Shown piece by piece: positions 15,725-25,001 of a stretch of 64,000 nucleotides of DNA (position 1 is the stretch's first letter; every line of letters begins with the position of its first letter). The notes under the pieces were generated by a model. That model saw nothing but the letters and a program-made list of their open reading frames with translations, made no database searches and had not been told where the DNA came from. The translations under genes were made by a program, and so were the position numbers. This stretch comes from DSUN01 sp035527715 (lineage in GTDB: Bacteria; Planctomycetota; PUPC01; DSUN01): the NCBI GenBank assembly GCA_035527715.1, contig DATKZY010000118.1, forward strand, positions 103,695 to 167,694, given 5' to 3'.

Positions 15725-16789
15725 TCACTTCGGCCAGTGGCCGTCGGGCATGTCGCGGAGGGCGAGCTTCGCGGGGTCGAGGACCACGTGCTTCACCCGC
15801 TGGCGCCGCCAGGTGTAGGTTGTGTGCACGAGGCCGTCGCTCGTCTGGACGACGGCGGGGTAGGAGAACTCGCCCGGCTCGCCCTCCAGGACGAGTGCGG
15901 CCTGCCAGGCCTTGCCGTCGCGGCTCACGGCCACGTTGAGCGGCGAGCGGCCGCGGAGGGTGTGGTTGTAGACGAGCAGGTGCCGCCCGTCGGCCAGCGT
16001 CACGGCGTCGAGCCCCGCGTTCGGGTTGGGCAGCTCGGTCGCGGTCATCTCGCCCCAGGTCTTGCCGCCATCCTCGCTCCCGACCTGGACGATGCGCCCC
16101 TGCCGGCTTCGGCACAGGGCCTGGATGCGGTTGCGGTGGTTGAGGAGCGTGGGCTGGATGGCGCCGAATGCCTTGCCGTCGTTCACGGGGCCGATCTTCT
16201 GCCAGGTCTTCCCCAGGTCGGGCGAAAGCTCGAAGTGGACTCGCCAGCCGGCGTCCTCGGTGCTCGAGCCGCAGAGCAGCTCGCCGCCGGGGAGCTGGAT
16301 GGGCTTGTTCTTGATGGGGCCGAGGATGCCGTCGGGCAGGCGCCGGGGCTTCGACCAGGTCTTACCGCTGTCTTCCGAGGCCATCCACATCCCCCACCAG
16401 GCGCGGGGGCTGGGGCCGACCTTGCAGAAGAGAAGCAACGGCCCGCTCCTCGGCTGGAAGAGCACGGGGTTCCAGCAGGGATAGCGCTTCTCGGGCGATT
16501 CGACGCCGTTGGCAACCTCGACGGGGGCCGACCAGCCCTGGCCCTCGTTCCGCGCGAGCCAGATCCCCACGTCGGGCTTGCCCTCGGCCGTGCCGCCGAA
16601 CCACGCGGCCACGAGGCCACCGCCCGATTCGGCGATCGTCGAGGCGTGGCACTGGGCGAACGGCGCCTTCTCGTAGATGAACCCCACCTTCACCACGCCC
16701 GCCGGCTTCGCCTCCTCGGCGCCCGCCGCTTGAGCGGCCAACACACCGGCGGCGATCAGCCAGCACCACGCACATGCCTCGGCGCTCAC
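15725..16789 (-). CDS. Secreted BNR-repeat sialidase-family protein
   Basis: A 354-residue protein with a signal peptide (WLIAAGVLAAQAAGAEEAKP). Asp-box (SxDxGxTW) blades are visible: SEDSGKTWSKP, SPDLGKTWQKI and SEDGGKTWGEM. CHASTIAESGGGLVAAWFGG and RDGKAWQAALVLEG also fit the BNR_2/neuraminidase-like propeller found in planctomycete polysaccharide loci. Activity may be sialidase or another exo-glycosidase. GTG 16789 is chosen because AAAGGAG lies 8 bases upstream; a longer in-frame extension to 18.8 kb is only the antisense shadow of the neighbour. It sits between the transglutaminase-like protein and the symporter with short gaps, consistent with one operon. Confidence 0.85.
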   Translation of the reverse strand: MSAEACAWCWLIAAGVLAAQAAGAEEAKPAGVVKVGFIYEKAPFAQCHASTIAESGGGLVAAWFGGTAEGKPDVGIWLARNEGQGWSAPVEVANGVESPEKRYPCWNPVLFQPRSGPLLLFCKVGPSPRAWWGMWMASEDSGKTWSKPRRLPDGILGPIKNKPIQLPGGELLCGSSTEDAGWRVHFELSPDLGKTWQKIGPVNDGKAFGAIQPTLLNHRNRIQALCRSRQGRIVQVGSEDGGKTWGEMTATELPNPNAGLDAVTLADGRHLLVYNHTLRGRSPLNVAVSRDGKAWQAALVLEGEPGEFSYPAVVQTSDGLVHTTYTWRRQRVKHVVLDPAKLALRDMPDGHWPK

Positions 16790-16803
16790 GGGGCTTGCTC
16801 CTT

Positions 16804-18795
16804 TCACGGCTCGGCCAGTTCGAGGATGATGCTCTTCATCAGCGGCGCGCCGTCGCACTTGATGGTGTAGGTGTCGTTGGGCGACTTGGCGACGTGGACG
16901 TCGCGCTTCTCGGCGCCGGCCTCGTCCCACACGTAGGTGATCTTCACGGGGCGGAAGCCGCCGGCCGGCTCCGCGTAATCGGCGTCCACGCGGAAGTCGA
17001 AGATGCAGAGCGTGTTGTACTGCCGCGTGCTCTGGTAGCGGACGAGGGCCTTCCTCACGCCCTTCGGGACGCCCTCGAAGGTGAAATACTTGGTGGAGCC
17101 GGGGACGGGGCCGGGGAGCTTGCCGATCTCGGCCCACGTCTTCCCGTCGTCGAACGAGGCCTGCAGCATCCAGCCCTCGCGCTTGTCGCGGGCGCGGTAG
17201 TGGGCGCCGCCGCGGATCCGCACGATGTCGCCGGGCGTCTCGATGGGGAAGGTGACGCTGCCGCCCTTCTCGTCGTACTCCTTCACGCGGAACATCTTGT
17301 GGCCGGTGCCCTTGAACTCGGGATGGAAGTCGCCGGCGATGAGCTGCTTGGGCTTGACGTCGGGGTTCGTGGCGCCCTCGACGGTGATGGTGCCCTCGGC
17401 CGGGCCGGCGGAGAAGGTGATGGTGTTGTCGCCCTGCGTGAGCGCGGGCAGCGGCGTCTGGGCGTGCTGGATGTCGTGGGTCAGCTTGAGGCTGTCGAGG
17501 CCGGTGCCCTCGCCGTTGATGTCGAACCTCAGGCGGTAGTCGTAGCGGCGGTAGACGTGGGGCTTGAGGTCGAGCTTCTTGAAGCCCGTGGCGGTGATCT
17601 TCTCCAGCTCCTTCCAGTCGAGCCCGTTGTTGTCGGAGAGGCTGACGGTGAGGGCGCCGCCCGGCCCGACGATGGCCTGGAACGCCGCCTCGCCGCCCAG
17701 GTAGACGTAGCTGGACGGCATGCGAACCACGAGCACGCCCGGCTTCGCGGCGTCCTTGGCGCCGAGGGCGGGCGCCTTGCTGCCCGTGGCGACGTTGTCC
17801 GCCGCCAGGGCCGTGGCGAGGAAGGCGGGGTCGCCGACGGGCGCCTCGTATTCGAGCGTGCCGTTGCCGATGCGGCCTGGGGCGATGTCGCCGAGCTTCC
17901 TCTGAAGGCTCAGTTCGGCGCGGCCCTTCAAGATGCCGCCCGGGTTTCCGCCCTTGCCATCCATGTTGATATGCAGGCCCTTGTTGAACCAGTTGCGGGT
18001 CAGCCGCTCGCCGGGACGGAGCTGGATGTTGAGCTTGTAGCCCTGCGAATAGCCGTATTCGTAGACGTAATGCTTGTCGGCCTTGTCGTACTCGATCATC
18101 GTCGAGGACCAGCCGTGCCAGCCGGCGGGGTTGGGGCCGTCCTCGGTGTAGGACTCGCTGGTGGCGAGGAGGGCGGGACCGGCCTTTCGCCAGTTCCCCT
18201 TGGCGGCGAACTTGCGGAGCTTGTTGTCGTCGCCGCGGTAGCCGGGGTTGGCCTCGTGCCATTCCTTCACGGCCTTGGCGATTTCGGCGACACTGGCGAG
18301 CGAGCGGTCGGGGTTGCGGAAGAAGTTCATCAGCGAGCCGTCGAGCAGGTGCCAGGCATTGTCGTAGTAGACCTCCGGCACGCTGTGGACGTTGATGGCC
18401 CAGCCGCGGGCGTCCCAGCCGATGAAGCGGGCGAGCTGCTCGACGTTGGCCGACGCGCAGCAGCACATGCCGTAGCCGTAGACGTGGATGGTCTTCATCA
18501 CGTCGTGCACGTTGCCCTCTTGCTGGAGGAACTCGTTGGGCGGGGGGCACTGGTGGCGGTACTTCACCGCCGTCTTCCAGATCGCGATCCCCTTCTCGTC
18601 GTTCGCCATCCCGTCCTTGATGCACGACCGCTTCCAGTCGTCGAGCGTCGTCACGTCCTCCACCTTGTCCGAGACGAGCTTGATGTTGGCCACGACGCCG
18701 ACGGGTTTTTCGGCGGCGAGCAGGTGGGTGTCGGTCAGCCCAAGGATCGCCAGCGCCCAGCCGACGGTGAGTGTCACCTTCGGTGCGACGTTCAC
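16804..18795 (-). CDS. Secreted transglutaminase-like protein with sialidase-like C-terminal region
   Basis: A 663-residue exported protein (signal LTVGWALAILGLTDTHLLA). Residues 80-155 look like a transglutaminase/cysteine-protease core: GMCCCASAN (Cys111-113), AINVHSVPEVYYD (His137) and HLLDGS (Asp152) are in the Cys-His-Asp order. The remainder is a series of beta-rich regions, including NNGLDWKELEKITAT and DDGKTWAEIGKLPGP, which are Asp-box-like. A second gene at 38520-40421 has the same layout. It begins the minus-strand glycan operon behind a clear promoter. Peptide or glycopeptide processing is an inference from fold pattern. Confidence 0.72.
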   Translation of the reverse strand: MNVAPKVTLTVGWALAILGLTDTHLLAAEKPVGVVANIKLVSDKVEDVTTLDDWKRSCIKDGMANDEKGIAIWKTAVKYRHQCPPPNEFLQQEGNVHDVMKTIHVYGYGMCCCASANVEQLARFIGWDARGWAINVHSVPEVYYDNAWHLLDGSLMNFFRNPDRSLASVAEIAKAVKEWHEANPGYRGDDNKLRKFAAKGNWRKAGPALLATSESYTEDGPNPAGWHGWSSTMIEYDKADKHYVYEYGYSQGYKLNIQLRPGERLTRNWFNKGLHINMDGKGGNPGGILKGRAELSLQRKLGDIAPGRIGNGTLEYEAPVGDPAFLATALAADNVATGSKAPALGAKDAAKPGVLVVRMPSSYVYLGGEAAFQAIVGPGGALTVSLSDNNGLDWKELEKITATGFKKLDLKPHVYRRYDYRLRFDINGEGTGLDSLKLTHDIQHAQTPLPALTQGDNTITFSAGPAEGTITVEGATNPDVKPKQLIAGDFHPEFKGTGHKMFRVKEYDEKGGSVTFPIETPGDIVRIRGGAHYRARDKREGWMLQASFDDGKTWAEIGKLPGPVPGSTKYFTFEGVPKGVRKALVRYQSTRQYNTLCIFDFRVDADYAEPAGGFRPVKITYVWDEAGAEKRDVHVAKSPNDTYTIKCDGAPLMKSIILELAEP

Positions 18796-18847
18796 TTCCG
18801 GCTCCTGTCACAGAAGGGCTCACGGGGATAGCTCACGCTTGTTCACG

Positions 18848-18875
18848 AGTATACCGCAGGCGGCGGGGATTGCAA
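18848..18875 (-). promoter_or_regulatory. Promoter of the minus-strand glycan operon
   Basis: On the minus strand TTGCAA (18875-18870), 16-base spacer, TATACT (18853-18848), 52 bases before the transglutaminase-like ATG. Confidence 0.7.
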
Positions 18876-18908
18876 CTGGCGGGACCCTGGGGGCCGGCGA
18901 GAGGCTGG

Positions 18909-18948
18909 GCGCGACATTCCAACAATCTGGAATGTTGGAATGTCGCGC
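18909..18948. repeat. Intergenic perfect palindrome (15-bp arms)
   Basis: GCGCGACATTCCAAC at 18909-18923 is exactly complementary to GTTGGAATGTCGCGC at 18934-18948. It lies between divergent promoters in the 300-base gap 18796-19096, which otherwise holds only those promoters. No T run follows. Confidence 0.8.
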
Positions 18949-19005
18949 GCTGGAGAGGGGACACGTAGCGTCGCTCACCAACAACGGTGCGCGCGGCACA
19001 GCACA

Positions 19006-19034
19006 TTGACGCTGGTGGCCGCACAGGCTATGAT
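19006..19034 (+). promoter_or_regulatory. Sigma70-like promoter for the 1124-aa secreted enzyme
   Basis: TTGACG at 19006-19011 and TATGAT at 19029-19034 with a 17-base spacer, 62 bases before ATG 19097. Confidence 0.7.
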
Positions 19035-19096
19035 CCAATGGTCACTGACGTCACTCGCGACGCCGCCCGCACCACGCAATTCGATGGGAGTATCCT

Positions 19097-22000
19097 ATGC
19101 CTCGTTGCCCGCTCCTTCTTCCCTCGCTCGTTTGCCTTCTCGCCGCAGCCGCCCCTGGCGGCGAGGAGAAGAACCTCATCGAGGACCCCTCGTTCGAGCT
19201 GACGAAGGAGAAAGACCGCTGGGGCCTGGTGTTTCAGAAATGGGGCGGGTGGAAGTACGAGGGCGAATGCGAGTTCCGCATCGGCACCGTCGCCCACACG
19301 GGGAAGCACTCGTGCCTCCTCTTCGGCGGCGCCGCGCCCAAGATCCGCAACCGACAGGAACACGAGCTGGAGCCAGGACGCTACCAGATCACGGCCTACA
19401 TCCGCGGACTCGACATCGGCACGGGCATCTGGAACATGACCACCGAGCTGATGTTCAACGACAAGTACATCCAGCTCGCCAAGAACGGCACGTTTGGCTG
19501 GACGAAGCTGACTTACGTGGGCGAGGTGAAGGAGAAGAAGAAAATCGCGGTCTCCTTCGGCCTGATGGCGCCCGGCTATCTGTGGGTGGACGACGTGTCG
19601 CTGGTGAAGGTGGGCGACAACGTGCCGCTCACCGAGAAGCCCGTGCTCGGCGAGGAGGAGAAGCCGATCGCGCCGCCGGGCGAGCTGGGCGCGGGGGTCG
19701 TCCGCTGCGTCGAGTGCGGCTATCACAACATGCCCGAGTGGAAGACCTGCTACGCCTGCGGCACGCCGCTCGAGGCCAAGAAGGCCGTCGTCGCCGGCCC
19801 GCCCCTCAAGCTCATCACGTCGTTCGAGGACAAGAATCCCTTCCCCGGCAGCGCCACGGTCGAGGAGCACGCGACCGACGGCACGAAGGCGATGCGGATT
19901 GACAAGTCGTACGTGTGCATGGACGGCCCGCAGGACTGGACGGGCTACGACTTCCTCAAGGCCGACCTCTACACCGATTCGCCCGATCCGCTCGAGCTGT
20001 ACATCGAGGTCCGTGACCAGCAGACGACCGACTACTGGACTCGGGTGAACTACACGACCGTGGCGCCACCGGGCGCGAGCACACTCATCATCCCGGTCAA
20101 GCAACTCTACGTGGGCGAGAAGTCGCGGCCGGGGCGCATGCTCGTTCTCAACGCCATCACGCGCCTGGTCTTCAGCATCGGCGACAAGCCGCCCGCGCCG
20201 CTGTTCGTGGACAACGTGCGCCTCGAGCGCGACGATGCGCCGCAGAAGGCCGTCTTCGACGGCCTGTGGGCCTTTGATTTCGGCACGGGCACAAGCCCCG
20301 TGATGGACGGCTTCACGGCGATCACGCCCGCCACCCTCTACAGCCAGGGGCGCGGCTACGGCCTCAAGAACGCCCGCATCTGGCGGAGCTTCGACGTGCT
20401 CCAGCCCGAGCCGCTCTACCAGGACTTCATCTGCATTGAGGGCGGCGGCCTGGCCGTGGACGTGCCGAACGGCAAGTACCGCGTGTGGGTGAACATGGAC
20501 AACCCCTCGGGCTTCTGGGGCGAGTACCAGGCATACCCGAAGCGCGCCATCCTCGCCGAGGGCCAGCCCGTCGTCACCGACACGATGGATTTCGCGGCGT
20601 TCAGGAAGAAGTACTTCCGCTTCTGGAACGTCGAGGACCTGCCCGCCGACAACACGTTCGACAAGTATCAGAAAGCCTACTACCAGGAGAAGAGCTTCGA
20701 GGCCGACGTGGCCGACGGCCAGCTCAACGTCGAGTTCCAGGGCGCGAACTGGGCGTGCAGCGTCGCCGCCGTCGTCGTCTTCCCCGTCGCCAAGGCCGCC
20801 GAGGGCGAGAGCTTCCTCAAGTTCGTCGAGGCCCGCCGTCGCTTCTACTTCGACAACTACTTCAAGCGTGTCCTGCATCGCCCGACGGGCGACCCCGTGC
20901 AGCCCAAGGCCGACGATGCGAAGCGCGGCTATGTGACTTTCACCCGCGACATCATGCGCGAGGTCTACTACAACGACACGCCCTTGGCCGCCGAGGTTGG
21001 CAAGCCCCTCGCCGCCGAGGCGTTCGCGGGCGAGCTCGAGTCGCTCACGCTGGGAATCGTGCCCCTCACCAACCTGGGCAAGGTGGCGGTGGCTGCGAGC
21101 GACCTCGCCGGGCCGGGCGGCACGATCCCCGCGAGCGCGGTCGAGGTGGGCCACGTCTCCTACCGCGTCAGCCGCGTGACGATGGAGGGCTCGGTCTACA
21201 CGATCAAGCCGCGGCTGATCATGCCCTCGGCCACGGTCGAGACGCCCAAGGGCATCGCCCGCCTCTTCTGGCTCATGGTGAAGACGCCCGCCGACGCCAA
21301 GCCCGGCCTCTACAAGGGCACCATCACCATCAAGCCCGAGAAGCGCCAGGCCGCCCAACTATACATCCAGCTTCACGTTAGGGCGGGCACCCTCGACCCC
21401 GTGGACATCCCGGCCGGGCCGTGGGGCTACCAGATCGGCGTGCCCTGGCCAGGGGGCGATGCCGAGGCCGCGGCCTTCAACGCCGACCTGTGCCTGAAGA
21501 GCCTGCGCCGGATGCGCGAGTACGGCTTCACCATCTTCAGCGGCGCCCCCGCCATCGCCTACAAAGGCTTCAAGGACGGCCAGCCCGTCCTCGACTTCTC
21601 CCACGCCGACGAGCAGATGAAGACCGCCAAAGACCTGGGCTTCCTTGCCGTGTGCACGTACGGCGGCGGCGTCCAGGGCTTCAATGCCTACTACCAGGAC
21701 GCCAACGCGATGAAGGCGGCTGGGTTCAAGGACTACAGCGCGTTCGTCAAGGCTGTCTACTCCGCCATCCAGAAGCACGCCGACGAGCAGGGCTGGCTGC
21801 CCGTCTACTACAACCTGGGCGACGAGCCGATCGGCGATGCCATCCTCCGCGCGACCGAGAACGCCGAGGCATACACCAGGGCATTTCGCCAGGGGCCGCC
21901 CTTCTTCACCTTCGCCACCAGCTACTCGGGCGGCAAGACCGACGACCCGCACTACCGCCTGTCGAAAGCCCTCCACGTGCCCAACTGGAACCTCCACGAT

Positions 22001-22471
22001 GAGGCAGGCGTCGCCCTCATGCACGAGGCCGGCCGCGACTGGGCCTTCTACAACGGCGGCAACCGCTGGACCTACGGCGACTACATGTTCAAGGCTGCCA
22101 GGCAGTTCGGGATGAAGTTCCGCATCTCGTGGCACTGGAACTGCGCCGCCGGCGACCCCTACTACGCCCTCGACTGCCGCGAGGACGACTATGCCTGGTG
22201 CACCGCCACGCCCGAGGGGCAGCTCGTCTCGACCGTCTTCTTCGAGCAACTCCGCGAGGGGCTGGACGACTATCGCCGCCTCCTCACCCTCGCGCGGCTC
22301 GTCAAGGAGAAGGCGGGCACCCCCGCCGCCCAGGCGGGCGAGAAGCTGATCGCCGACCGCATGGCCGCCTTCAAGCTCGGGGCACGCGACCACGACCGCC
22401 TCTTCGGCCCCGACGACTGGGCCGCCTTCCGCCGCAAGGCCGACGACGCCATCGAAGCCCTTCGCAAGTGA
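19097..22471 (+). CDS. Large secreted DUF4091-type glycan enzyme with an internal zinc ribbon
   Basis: A 1124-residue exported protein. After the signal peptide (LLPSLVCLLAAAAPGG) comes a galactose-binding-like domain (NLIEDPSFEL to GYLWVDDVSLV), a treble/ribbon with Cys204, Cys207, Cys218 and Cys221 (CVECGYHNM, CYACGTPL), a second beta-sandwich domain at about 240-380, a region with FDFGTGTSPVMDGF, and a C-terminal barrel from about 770 with YNLGDEPIGDA, which resembles the acid pair of DUF4091/DUF6067-type predicted glycosidases. A cytoplasmic-type zinc ribbon within an exported enzyme is unusual. GGGAG is 6 bases from the ATG. Single-gene unit with its own promoter. Substrate unknown. Confidence 0.78.
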   Translation: MPRCPLLLPSLVCLLAAAAPGGEEKNLIEDPSFELTKEKDRWGLVFQKWGGWKYEGECEFRIGTVAHTGKHSCLLFGGAAPKIRNRQEHELEPGRYQITAYIRGLDIGTGIWNMTTELMFNDKYIQLAKNGTFGWTKLTYVGEVKEKKKIAVSFGLMAPGYLWVDDVSLVKVGDNVPLTEKPVLGEEEKPIAPPGELGAGVVRCVECGYHNMPEWKTCYACGTPLEAKKAVVAGPPLKLITSFEDKNPFPGSATVEEHATDGTKAMRIDKSYVCMDGPQDWTGYDFLKADLYTDSPDPLELYIEVRDQQTTDYWTRVNYTTVAPPGASTLIIPVKQLYVGEKSRPGRMLVLNAITRLVFSIGDKPPAPLFVDNVRLERDDAPQKAVFDGLWAFDFGTGTSPVMDGFTAITPATLYSQGRGYGLKNARIWRSFDVLQPEPLYQDFICIEGGGLAVDVPNGKYRVWVNMDNPSGFWGEYQAYPKRAILAEGQPVVTDTMDFAAFRKKYFRFWNVEDLPADNTFDKYQKAYYQEKSFEADVADGQLNVEFQGANWACSVAAVVVFPVAKAAEGESFLKFVEARRRFYFDNYFKRVLHRPTGDPVQPKADDAKRGYVTFTRDIMREVYYNDTPLAAEVGKPLAAEAFAGELESLTLGIVPLTNLGKVAVAASDLAGPGGTIPASAVEVGHVSYRVSRVTMEGSVYTIKPRLIMPSATVETPKGIARLFWLMVKTPADAKPGLYKGTITIKPEKRQAAQLYIQLHVRAGTLDPVDIPAGPWGYQIGVPWPGGDAEAAAFNADLCLKSLRRMREYGFTIFSGAPAIAYKGFKDGQPVLDFSHADEQMKTAKDLGFLAVCTYGGGVQGFNAYYQDANAMKAAGFKDYSAFVKAVYSAIQKHADEQGWLPVYYNLGDEPIGDAILRATENAEAYTRAFRQGPPFFTFATSYSGGKTDDPHYRLSKALHVPNWNLHDEAGVALMHEAGRDWAFYNGGNRWTYGDYMFKAARQFGMKFRISWHWNCAAGDPYYALDCREDDYAWCTATPEGQLVSTVFFEQLREGLDDYRRLLTLARLVKEKAGTPAAQAGEKLIADRMAAFKLGARDHDRLFGPDDWAAFRRKADDAIEALRK

Positions 22472-22925
22472 ACCTGCGGGCGGGCAAGCTTCCGAGGGTC
22501 TATCGCCCATCTCGACCAACTCGACCATCTTCACCACCCTGAGGAGGTGGTCGAGATGGGGCAGAGCGTTGACGGAACTCAACATCGCGTTGCCGGGAAT
22601 CAACATGGCTGTAAGCCTTTGCCACATTGGGCTTTAGCTCGCGCGCCGCGACCATCGGCCCGGTTTCATGTTGATGCCTGGCAACATGGGGGCCTCTCTG
22701 CGTCACGACCCACACCGAACGCGGAGGAGCAACGCGGCCATAAGTCTATGTGGCATCAAGGGCAATGGAATATCGCTGCGACCAGAGAGCCGATGTGTTG
22801 AGTGGCATGTCCTTTGCTGCCAAAAACCCATGGGTGGTAGGTAAAGCCTTCGGGAAACGAGTGTGTGCCGGAGATGGCCATGGCTGGATCGGGCGAATGG
22901 CATCGCAGGCCAAGGGAGAGGCACC
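22472..22925. other. Non-coding gap with palindromes
   Basis: No credible gene. CCCATCTCGACCA (22506-22518) pairs with TGGTCGAGATGGG (22548-22560). Further on, ATCAACATGGCTG and TTTCATGTTGATGCC form loosely inverted copies of a CAACAT motif between 22595 and 22690. The part 22800-22925 just before the PEP-CTERM gene can fold but matches no riboswitch I can name. Confidence 0.6.
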
Positions 22926-23801
22926 GTGAATAGGTGCCTTGGGAAGGCAATGGTCGGGCTCCTCGCCGTGGCGGTGCAGCCGGCCGCCTGGGCGACCGTG
23001 ATCGTCGAGGACTTCAGCTACTCCCCCGAGGGCGCCCTGCTGCGGGGCCAGACAGGCGGCAGCGGCTGGAGCAACCCCTGGGCGCGGAACTACCCCAGCA
23101 CGAGCACCACAGGCCGCATCCTCGTCCACGCCTCCGGCAACCTCACCTACTCCCTCGGCGGCTATGGCGTGGAGCAGGACGGCGTGGGGTACGCCTATGG
23201 CAACTACAACCAGTTCCGCGGGATCAACCGGACCGCCGAGACGCCCCTGACTGGCACCGCCTGGTTCTCGATCCTCCTGCGGGACCCCGCCAGCGCCTAT
23301 CACACGGGCATTCAGTTCAACAACCCGGCCCCGGGCGGGAACGACTACTCCCAGGGCCCGTGGGATGTCGAGCTTTTCGGCACGAGCCTCATCGTGCGCT
23401 ACAACGGCACCAACAACACCGTTCCTGGCGTCAGCCTGCCGACGGGCCAGACCCACCTGATCCTCGGCCGGATCACGTTCCAGCAGAACGGGGCGAACGA
23501 CCGCCTCGACGTCTGGGCCGATCCGTGGAGCCTCCGCAGCGTCCTCGACGGCTCGCTTCCCGCCGCGTGGACCGCGAACACGGCGAACATGGGCGTCAAC
23601 CTCTCCGTGGCCGGCATCTTTGCGTACGGGAACGTGGACGGCGGCAATGGCGGATGGGCCGACGCCTTGCGCCTGAGCGACGGCGGAGGCGACACGACCC
23701 GGGCCTTCTACGACGTCACGGGGATCCCCGAGCCGGCCACCCTCTCGCTCCTCGCCCTCGGCGGCCTGGCGCTCGCGCGGCGCAAGAGGCGTCGAGCATA
23801 G
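22926..23801 (+). CDS. PEP-CTERM anchored surface protein
   Basis: A 291-residue exported protein. The signal peptide is GKAMVGLLAVAVQPAAWA. The body is a beta-rich domain of the LamG/concanavalin-like kind (VEDFSYSPEGALLRG, TAWFSILLRDPAS, HLILGRITFQQ). It ends with the PEP-CTERM sorting signal: IPEPATLSLLALGGLAL and the basic cluster RRKRRR. Exosortase-dependent sorting is expected (family knowledge), although no exosortase gene is in the window. The GTG start 22926 is favoured by GGGAGAGG just upstream and by the length of the signal peptide; the frame is open farther upstream without a ribosome site. Confidence 0.9.
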   Translation: MNRCLGKAMVGLLAVAVQPAAWATVIVEDFSYSPEGALLRGQTGGSGWSNPWARNYPSTSTTGRILVHASGNLTYSLGGYGVEQDGVGYAYGNYNQFRGINRTAETPLTGTAWFSILLRDPASAYHTGIQFNNPAPGGNDYSQGPWDVELFGTSLIVRYNGTNNTVPGVSLPTGQTHLILGRITFQQNGANDRLDVWADPWSLRSVLDGSLPAAWTANTANMGVNLSVAGIFAYGNVDGGNGGWADALRLSDGGGDTTRAFYDVTGIPEPATLSLLALGGLALARRKRRRA

Positions 23802-23834
23802 ACTTCCGCGCCATCTCTGCGTGTCATTCCCCCT

Positions 23835-23862
23835 TTGCAGTTTTCGTCCCACCGGATACAAT
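23835..23862 (+). promoter_or_regulatory. Promoter for the nucleoside hydrolase
   Basis: TTGCAG at 23835-23840 and TACAAT at 23857-23862, spacer 16 bases, 64 bases before the ATG. Confidence 0.6.
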
Positions 23863-23926
23863 CTGACGTTGTCCGACTCGTCGAGAGCGCGGCGACTTCC
23901 CGGCAGCCATTGAGAGGAGACAGGTC

Positions 23927-24913
23927 ATGTTCACGCTGGAAGCCATCGCTGGGACCCTTGGGCTGATCGTCGCCGGCCTGGCCTGCGCGGCCTCGGTCGC
24001 CGAGGGGCCGGCAGCGGGCAAGATCCCCGTCATCCTCGACACCGACATCGGGGGCGACATTGACGACACGTGGGCGCTGGCCCTCCTGCTCAAGTCGCCC
24101 GAGCTGGACCTCAAGATGGTCGTCAGCGACACGGGCGACACGGTGTACCGCGCGAGGATCGCGGCGAAGCTCCTCGAGGTGGCGAAGCGCACCGACGTGG
24201 CCGTGGGCGTCGGCATTCGCCAGAACAAGAGCGGCGGCCCCCAGGCGCCCTGGGTGGCCGACTACGATCTCGCCAAGTACCCCGGTAAGGTGCACGACGA
24301 CGGCGTGGCGGCGCTGGTCGACATGATCATGGCCGCGCCGCAGCCGATCACCCTCATCTGCATCGGCCCGGTGCCCAACATCCGGGCCGCCCTCGAGAAG
24401 CAGCCCGAGATCGCGAAGAAGGCCCGCTTCGTCGGCATGCACGGCAGCGTCCGCAAGGGCTACAACGGCGGCCCCAAGCCCCAGCCCGAGTACAACGTGA
24501 AGCAGGACGTCAAGGCCTGCCAGGCCGTCTTCACCGCCGCCTGGCCCATGACCATCACGCCCCTCGACACCTGCGGCATCGTGCGCCTCAAGGGCGACAA
24601 GTATCGCAAGGTGGCCGAGAGCACCGACCCGATCGCCCAGGCCGTCATCGAAAACTACCGCACCTGGTGGAAGGCCCACAACCCCAACAAGCCTGAGAAC
24701 ATCACCGCCAGTTCCACCCTGTTCGACACTGTGGCCATCTACCTCGCCTTCGCCACCGACCTCGTGAACATCGAGCGGCTGAACATCATCGTCACCGACG
24801 ACGGCTTCACCCGCGAGGACCCGCAGGGCAAGGCGATGGGCTGCGCGTTGACGTGGAAGGACCTCGGAGCGTTCGAGGACCTGCTCGTCGAGCGCCTCAC
24901 GGGCAGCCGCTGA
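23927..24913 (+). CDS. Exported nucleoside-hydrolase-family protein
   Basis: A 328-residue protein of the inosine/uridine-preferring nucleoside hydrolase fold. The calcium-binding signature, usually DxDxxxDD, is LDTDIGGDIDDTWAL near residue 38. TLICIGPVPNIRAAL and FVGMHGSVRKGYNGG are further family segments, and FDTVAIYLAF near residue 265 is the usual late aspartate region. Residues 1-26 (LEAIAGTLGLIVAGLACA) form a signal peptide, so it acts outside the cytoplasm, as in many planctomycete members that may cleave sugar conjugates rather than nucleosides. GAGAGGAG precedes the ATG. Confidence 0.88.
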   Translation: MFTLEAIAGTLGLIVAGLACAASVAEGPAAGKIPVILDTDIGGDIDDTWALALLLKSPELDLKMVVSDTGDTVYRARIAAKLLEVAKRTDVAVGVGIRQNKSGGPQAPWVADYDLAKYPGKVHDDGVAALVDMIMAAPQPITLICIGPVPNIRAALEKQPEIAKKARFVGMHGSVRKGYNGGPKPQPEYNVKQDVKACQAVFTAAWPMTITPLDTCGIVRLKGDKYRKVAESTDPIAQAVIENYRTWWKAHNPNKPENITASSTLFDTVAIYLAFATDLVNIERLNIIVTDDGFTREDPQGKAMGCALTWKDLGAFEDLLVERLTGSR

Positions 24914-24927
24914 TTCGGGCCTGGCGC

Positions 24928-24956
24928 TTGCAATGACAGGGTCGGGAGACTACCAT
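24928..24956 (+). promoter_or_regulatory. Promoter for hicB
   Basis: TTGCAA at 24928-24933, 17-base spacer, TACCAT at 24951-24956, ending 46 bases before the hicB ATG. Confidence 0.55.
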
Positions 24957-25001
24957 AGGTCCGGTAGGCGTACCCCCACGTGACTGGCCGGAGTCCGAGC
25001 C

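Noticed and set aside
14045..16870. A 941-codon plus-strand frame across the symporter and sialidase genes
   Set aside because: Shadow of well-supported minus-strand genes; low-complexity composition, no signal or motif.
15725..18823. A 1032-codon extension of the sialidase gene
   Set aside because: The upstream two-thirds is in a wrong frame over the transglutaminase-like gene; a GTG with ribosome site at 16789 gives a proper signal peptide.
22800..22925. Possible riboswitch before the PEP-CTERM gene
   Set aside because: Short G-rich helices can be drawn, but none of the class I/II c-di-GMP, cobalamin, SAM or TPP signatures is present.
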